A DNA stretch of 64,000 bases from PWQG01 sp040882255 (lineage in GTDB: Bacteria > Pseudomonadota > Gammaproteobacteria > Pseudomonadales > Pseudohongiellaceae). The position numbers were made by a program, and so were the translations under genes. Position 1 is the first letter of the stretch. The number at the start of each line of letters is the position of its first letter. The stretch covers positions 186,001-250,000 of the forward strand of contig JBBEBP010000029.1 in NCBI GenBank assembly GCA_040882255.1, given 5' to 3'. Below are positions 59,627 to 64,000 of the stretch, piece by piece. A model generated the notes under the pieces. That model saw only the letters and a list, made by a program, of their open reading frames with translations, was not told where the DNA came from and made no database searches.

Positions 59627-62600
59627 TCAGTCGGCGTTGCGTTGTGAGCGGATGGCGGCCAGCCGCTGTTTCATCCTGCTTCCCACGGCGCGGGGAGAGA
59701 AACCCTCCCGGATTGTGTCCCGGGCATTCCGGCCGAGCGTGGTGGCCCATTGCGGGTCGGCCACCAGCTTCCGCATGGCACCGGCGGCCTGTGATACGTC
59801 CGGCTCGGCCCAGTGTTGCCCGGCCCGGTAGGGGCCGTAGTCCTGTTCCAGCGTGACCAGTTCGTAGTCGATGCCGATGCTGTTGTCCGGGGTCATGTAG
59901 TCCGTGTTACCCGACCAGCGAGTGATCATGGCCACCTTGCCCAGGGACATGGCTTCCGCCGGACCCAGGCCGAAGCCTTCCGAGCGGTGCAGGGAGACGA
60001 AACAGTCAATGTTGGCGAGCAGGGTATTGATCTCGTCCCGACTGTACACCCCGTCCAGCACGATGATGTTGTCCTGTCCGCCGATGGCCTGGTGCAGTGC
60101 CTTCATGGCGTCCGGCGTGGGGTTATTGAGCTTGACGACCAGGCAGGCGGAGTGGTCATCACTTTCGAAGGCCTCACGAAATGCCCGTATGGCCCCATGG
60201 GGGTTCTTGCGTTCCGGCCGGCTGTGCACATCGAACATGGACAGGAACAGGAAGCTGTCCTCCGGCAGTCCGAAATGGGCACGGCCCTGTGTCTCGTCGT
60301 ACTGTGCCTCTATACAGTGAGGTATGGTGACCACCGGCACTGGTGAGCGCATGGCGATGGCCTGCTGACAGAACTGCGAAGGCACCCAGATCTCGTCCAC
60401 GTAGCGGAAGCTGCTTTCCCAGTCATCGGGCATTTCGGGCAGCTCCCATGCCCAGTAGCCGATCACGTACTTGCCCTCGAAACAGCGTGCGGGCAGTTCC
60501 GCAATCGCCTGGACGGCGTGGTCGGGGTTGATATGCAGCAGGGTGATGTCGAAGGGCGCGGTGTCGGACTCCTTGTGCTGCCAGCTCAGATCCGTCATGC
60601 GCGAAGGGTTCCCGGATTCGAAATTGATGATGGTGAATGGCTCCTGTGCGGTATCCAGTGCTCTGGCATCGCTGCGTGCACCTTCGCCTATTCCCATGGC
60701 GGCGCGGATGAAGCCGATCAGGTTGACGCCGCGCTGATGGGCTTGCGCCGGACGGTCGTTCCGGGCATCCGAAACCGGCACGGGAAGATCGTAGACCCGG
60801 TCGTTGCGCAGTGAGTAATCACACTTTTCCGTGCACAGGTTGGGGTTATAGTAGGGGTCGCCCGCCATGAAGCGCTCGCGCCAACGTGACCACATGTTCT
60901 GTTCGTCCTCTCGTGGCACGGAATTGCGGCGGCTGATGCTTTCGTGATGGACCAGACAACAGTACGGCGTCCACAGACTCCGCCACCCGGCATCGGAAAG
61001 CCGCAGACAGAAATCCACATCATTGCCTACTACCGGTAGCGATTCCTCGAAGCCGTTGATGGCATCGTACTTCTCGCGCGACACCATCAGACAGGCGCCC
61101 GTGTTGGCCGATACCTCGCGCGTCGTCAGGTGCAGGTTGCGATAGATCGTCGCGTCGGGATTGGCCTTGTGCAGTAGATGGATGCCGCCGCCACCGTAGT
61201 TGACCAGCATTACGCCAGCGTGTTGAAGCAGGCCGTTCGGGTACAACAGCTTTGCGCCCACCGTGCCGATGTCGGGGCGTATGGCCTGGCGTACCAGCTC
61301 ATTGAGCCACTGGCCGTCGGTGATTTCGATGTCGTCATTGAGGAACAGCAGCAGTTCTCCGCTGGCGTGGGAGGCCCCGATATTGTTGAGCCGGGCCCAG
61401 TTGAACGGTTCGTGGCACTCGATCACCCTGTCCACGGTTTCGCGAAGCCAGGCGATGCCCTCCGGGTGCTTGCCCCGGCCGTTGTCCAGCACGATGACTT
61501 CATAATCGGGGTACTCGGTGTGCTCCAGCAGCGAATCCATGCAGGGCCGGACCAGCTCCGGCTTGCCGGTGGTGGGGATGATGATGGAAACGCGGGGCTG
61601 GCGCTCCAGCGGCCAGAGCACCCGCCGGATGCCGTGCGCGTCCGCCTGCACCGGAACGCGAGTGTCCATCCGGGCTGACAGCCAGTGCTCCACCACCCCG
61701 GTTTCGGCGGTGATGTCCCGGTCCCGCGCAGCCGCATCCGGTGTGGGGCGGGACCAGAGTACTTTCGGGATGCGGCGAATGGCCGGCTGTTGTTCGCTGA
61801 GCTGCAGCAGCAGGTGATACCGCCAGGCCGGACGGCAATGCGCGGGAAGATCGCCGGGAGGTGTCAGCTCTCCCGCTTTATCCGCGCCGGCCCGGAACAG
61901 GAATACCGTGCCGGTCGGGTTGGCGGCCAATACATGGTCGGGTGACCAGGAGGGGGTGAAGCAGGGATTGCTGTGGTGGTTTTCGTCATCCACCTCGTCG
62001 TGATCTGTATAGATCACCGCTGCATCGGAGAGGGTGCGGGCCGTGAGCTGGAACTCGAGTATGGCCTGGGGTGCCAGCCACTCACCGGCTTCGAGTAGAC
62101 AGGTCCAGCCGCCGCGTACAGCAGCCATGGCCTCCTGCAGATCGGCATGCACGTGCAGGCGCTGGTGGTCCGAGAGAGACTGGATGGTGCGGTCGGTGGC
62201 CAACTGCCGGCCCTGCCCCCGGGTCAGCCCGATCAGATGCAGCTCCCAGCCCGGACATCGCTGCCGGACCAGGCTGTCCAGTGTACGCTGCAATCTGCCT
62301 TCTTGCGGCCCGGCCAGTACCAGCAGGTGAAGGCGCTCGTCAGCCGGCGGTTCGGGTATCTGGTTGCAGGCGGCCTGCAGCACATCATCATCGGGAATGG
62401 TGCGCCAGTACCAGTCATTGTAGTGATCGACTTGCGGTATGCGCAGGAAACGCGTGCCGATCTCCCGCGACTGGCCGTTTGCCGCAGTGAGGATCAGCGT
62501 GAGCCAGTGTTCCCCGGGTTCGATACCCGGCAGACCGATGCGGTGCTGGAACCCCGCCGGTTGCTCCTGCTGGGCAGCCGGGAAGCCATTTTCCAGATCC

Positions 62601-63826
62601 TGGCGGTGGGTATCGGGCAGGAATTCGCGGACTTCATTACCGTCGATCAGGCAGCTCACTCCCGTGATACCGGCCTCGGCAAGACACCAGCCATTGAGGA
62701 CCAGTTCGTCGGAGAATTCGTCCTCGGCCACTGACGGGCAGTCCAGTGAACAGGCAATACCATTCTCCCACAAGGCCGGCCCCGTGCCGGTCCGGTGCCC
62801 CTTGCCGTGACCGCCCGGCAGCGTGGCCGCAAGGCGTCGCCGCAGCCAGCGCCATGGCCGGGTGATGCGCCATGACAGGGAGTTGATGATCTGTGCGCGC
62901 TCGTCCTCCAGGTGGCGAATATGACGGCGGGCATCCTGTACTTCCGCATCGCGCTTGCGCAGGCGCTGCTGCAGCTCATCCTTCTGACGTTTCAGCTCGG
63001 TCCGTTCAGAGTGTGCCGTGGCAAGCTCCCGGCCCAGTTTCTCGACCCTGGGCGTCTGGTCCAGATCGGCCAGCGCCAGGTTATACTCGCTGCCGCTCCA
63101 GCGTGGCAGCCATTTGGCAAACAATGCCGCCCGACCCTTTGCCACGGGGCTGTCCGGACGGTAACGTTCGGCGGCGTTACTGGCTGCCGTCTCCGATTCC
63201 CCCCCACCACGGTAGTAGGCGGTGATGACATCCCGGTGGATGAAGCGGGTATGCTCGGCCAGCTGGAGCCAGAAGTCCCAGTCCTCGAAGATGTCCAGCG
63301 ATTCATCGAAGCGGACGCCATGTTCCAGCAGACTGCGGCGGAACAGGGCGGAATGGATGGGAATGAAATTGTCGTGGCGCAGCCGGGCGTGATTGAAAGG
63401 CGCACGGAACACCTCGTCGGTAATGTCTCCACCGGGCGTGGTGCGCACCGTGCTGCTGTAGGCCACTCCGGTTTCGGGGTCCGAGCCAAGCTGTCCGGCC
63501 AGCTCCTCGATATGGGTGGGAGCAAGCCAGTCGTCATCGTCCAGGAACAGCAGGAACGCCCCGGTGGCGGCATCCAGCCCTGCATTGGCGGCGGCGGAGC
63601 GGCTCAAGGGGGTGTCAGGCCGCACCATCCGGATGTTGACGTCCGGTTCGGTCACGGGCTGCGCAAGCTCCGAGGCAGCGGCATCCACGAGTACCACCTC
63701 GATAGGGCGCCAGGTCTGCTGCTCCACCGAGCGCAGGGTCTGCTTCAATGTGGCGCGGCCGGTGGTGCGGCAAATGATACTGACCGGGGCGGCCGGCGTG
63801 CTCTGTGCAGCCCGGTTATCCGTCAT
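59627..63826 (-). CDS. Four-module glycosyltransferase (GT2-GT2-GT2-GT4)
   Basis: 1399 residues. Module 1 (~14-235) is GT2 with VSIICRTTGRATLKQTLRSV and LFLDDDDWL. A coiled coil (~275-320) is followed by a basic LSWRITRPWRWLRRRL segment and a beta-rich domain (~355-475). Module 2 (~495-725) is a GT2 fold with IYTDHDEVDDE. Module 3 (~745-1000) has RVSIIIPTTGKPELVRPCMD and LLFLNDDIEI. Module 4 (~1030-1399) is GT4/GT1-like with YVIGYWAWELPEMPDDW, then FLFLSMFDVHSRPERKNP and FVSLHRSEGFGLGPAEAMSL. It probably assembles a surface polysaccharide or O-antigen repeat in the cytoplasm. It overlaps the upstream DUF484 gene by 4 bases. Confidence 0.88.
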   Translation of the reverse strand: MTDNRAAQSTPAAPVSIICRTTGRATLKQTLRSVEQQTWRPIEVVLVDAAASELAQPVTEPDVNIRMVRPDTPLSRSAAANAGLDAATGAFLLFLDDDDWLAPTHIEELAGQLGSDPETGVAYSSTVRTTPGGDITDEVFRAPFNHARLRHDNFIPIHSALFRRSLLEHGVRFDESLDIFEDWDFWLQLAEHTRFIHRDVITAYYRGGGESETAASNAAERYRPDSPVAKGRAALFAKWLPRWSGSEYNLALADLDQTPRVEKLGRELATAHSERTELKRQKDELQQRLRKRDAEVQDARRHIRHLEDERAQIINSLSWRITRPWRWLRRRLAATLPGGHGKGHRTGTGPALWENGIACSLDCPSVAEDEFSDELVLNGWCLAEAGITGVSCLIDGNEVREFLPDTHRQDLENGFPAAQQEQPAGFQHRIGLPGIEPGEHWLTLILTAANGQSREIGTRFLRIPQVDHYNDWYWRTIPDDDVLQAACNQIPEPPADERLHLLVLAGPQEGRLQRTLDSLVRQRCPGWELHLIGLTRGQGRQLATDRTIQSLSDHQRLHVHADLQEAMAAVRGGWTCLLEAGEWLAPQAILEFQLTARTLSDAAVIYTDHDEVDDENHHSNPCFTPSWSPDHVLAANPTGTVFLFRAGADKAGELTPPGDLPAHCRPAWRYHLLLQLSEQQPAIRRIPKVLWSRPTPDAAARDRDITAETGVVEHWLSARMDTRVPVQADAHGIRRVLWPLERQPRVSIIIPTTGKPELVRPCMDSLLEHTEYPDYEVIVLDNGRGKHPEGIAWLRETVDRVIECHEPFNWARLNNIGASHASGELLLFLNDDIEITDGQWLNELVRQAIRPDIGTVGAKLLYPNGLLQHAGVMLVNYGGGGIHLLHKANPDATIYRNLHLTTREVSANTGACLMVSREKYDAINGFEESLPVVGNDVDFCLRLSDAGWRSLWTPYCCLVHHESISRRNSVPREDEQNMWSRWRERFMAGDPYYNPNLCTEKCDYSLRNDRVYDLPVPVSDARNDRPAQAHQRGVNLIGFIRAAMGIGEGARSDARALDTAQEPFTIINFESGNPSRMTDLSWQHKESDTAPFDITLLHINPDHAVQAIAELPARCFEGKYVIGYWAWELPEMPDDWESSFRYVDEIWVPSQFCQQAIAMRSPVPVVTIPHCIEAQYDETQGRAHFGLPEDSFLFLSMFDVHSRPERKNPHGAIRAFREAFESDDHSACLVVKLNNPTPDAMKALHQAIGGQDNIIVLDGVYSRDEINTLLANIDCFVSLHRSEGFGLGPAEAMSLGKVAMITRWSGNTDYMTPDNSIGIDYELVTLEQDYGPYRAGQHWAEPDVSQAAGAMRKLVADPQWATTLGRNARDTIREGFSPRAVGSRMKQRLAAIRSQRNAD

Positions 63827-64000
63827 TGTGCGGCGGCTTGCCGGCCCAGCAACGTGCCCAGCGCATCAGCGATGAAATCCGGAAACAGGGTGTCCATGTC
63901 ATGGCTGAAGTAGTCGCGGGAATGGTTGCCCAGCGCCAGGATACCGACCACCTGCCCGTGATAGCGCACCGGGCAGAGGGCCGCCGAGCGCACTCGTTTG
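63823..64000 (-). CDS. DUF484 family protein (partial, N-terminus beyond window)
   Basis: The last ~58 residues of a gene entering from the right edge. The fragment reads RSAALCPVRYHGQVVGILAL and then GNHSRDYFSHDMDTLFPDFI, matching the C-terminal GAF-like end of DUF484 proteins (the DMxTLF motif). DUF484 usually sits between dapF and xerC. The stop overlaps the start of the large glycosyltransferase. Confidence 0.75.
   Translation of the reverse strand, partial: KRVRSAALCPVRYHGQVVGILALGNHSRDYFSHDMDTLFPDFIADALGTLLGRQAAAQ

Overview
The window is 64 kb of GC-rich, gene-dense chromosome from a gammaproteobacterium. Two blocks keep a gene order I know from Pseudomonas: tolC-thiC-nudF-yqiB-cpdA-parE-parC-fimX, and yggS-pilT-ruvX-algH-tonB-gshB-pilG-pilH. 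An Mrp-type cation/proton antiporter operon and the overall gene mix would fit a halophilic or haloalkaliphilic lineage such as Ectothiorhodospiraceae or Chromatiales relatives, but that placement is an inference. I saw no rRNA, tRNA, CRISPR array or insertion sequence.

Layout. 1-5188 (minus): Mrp antiporter operon E-F-G-B-C-D-D', cut by the window start. 5287-8619 (plus): DUF2868 membrane protein, DUF3482 GTPase and CIA30-like protein. 8656-11439: metY, a small membrane protein and hemH. 11448-15976: tolC (minus), thiC and DAHP synthase (plus). 16010-18294: two c-type cytochromes and a GST. 18505-21465: a two-component pair resembling the dedicated-sortase regulators PdsR/PdsS. 21425-23482 (minus): DUF2889 protein and mgtE. 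23638-29815: a stress regulon with an ECF sigma factor and ChrR-type cupin anti-sigma factor, divergent from a six-gene lipid-modification operon (NTF2-like, SDR, DUF1365, CFA-synthase family, DUF2878, secreted protein). Both arms start at matching TGATCC-N18-TA promoters. 29857-38321: nudF, yqiB, cpdA, parE and parC, with an AT-rich, repeat-flanked ATPase islet between parE and parC. 38343-44350: AhpA-like protein, FimX-like c-di-GMP receptor and epmB (minus), then efp and epmA (plus), so the whole EF-P beta-lysylation pathway is in one place.

44838-49389 is the most unusual locus: a tightly coupled operon of a LpxL/HtrB-superfamily acyltransferase, a stand-alone acyl carrier protein, a CvaA/RaxA-like HlyD adaptor and a CvaB/RaxB-like C39 peptidase-ABC exporter. 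It suggests export of an acylated peptide or another acyl product; I know of no described system with this composition, and no precursor peptide is visible beside it. A repeat of the family found around the parE/parC islet lies directly downstream.

49488-57708: yggS, pilT, ruvX, algH/yqgE, a TonB-like protein and gshB, then homologues of PilG and PilH that have lost key receiver residues, a 667-residue protein of unknown function where pilI/pilJ/chpA would be expected, and a membrane protein. 57743-63826: three glycosyltransferase genes, including a 1399-residue enzyme with four apparent glycosyltransferase modules. The end of a DUF484 gene closes the window.
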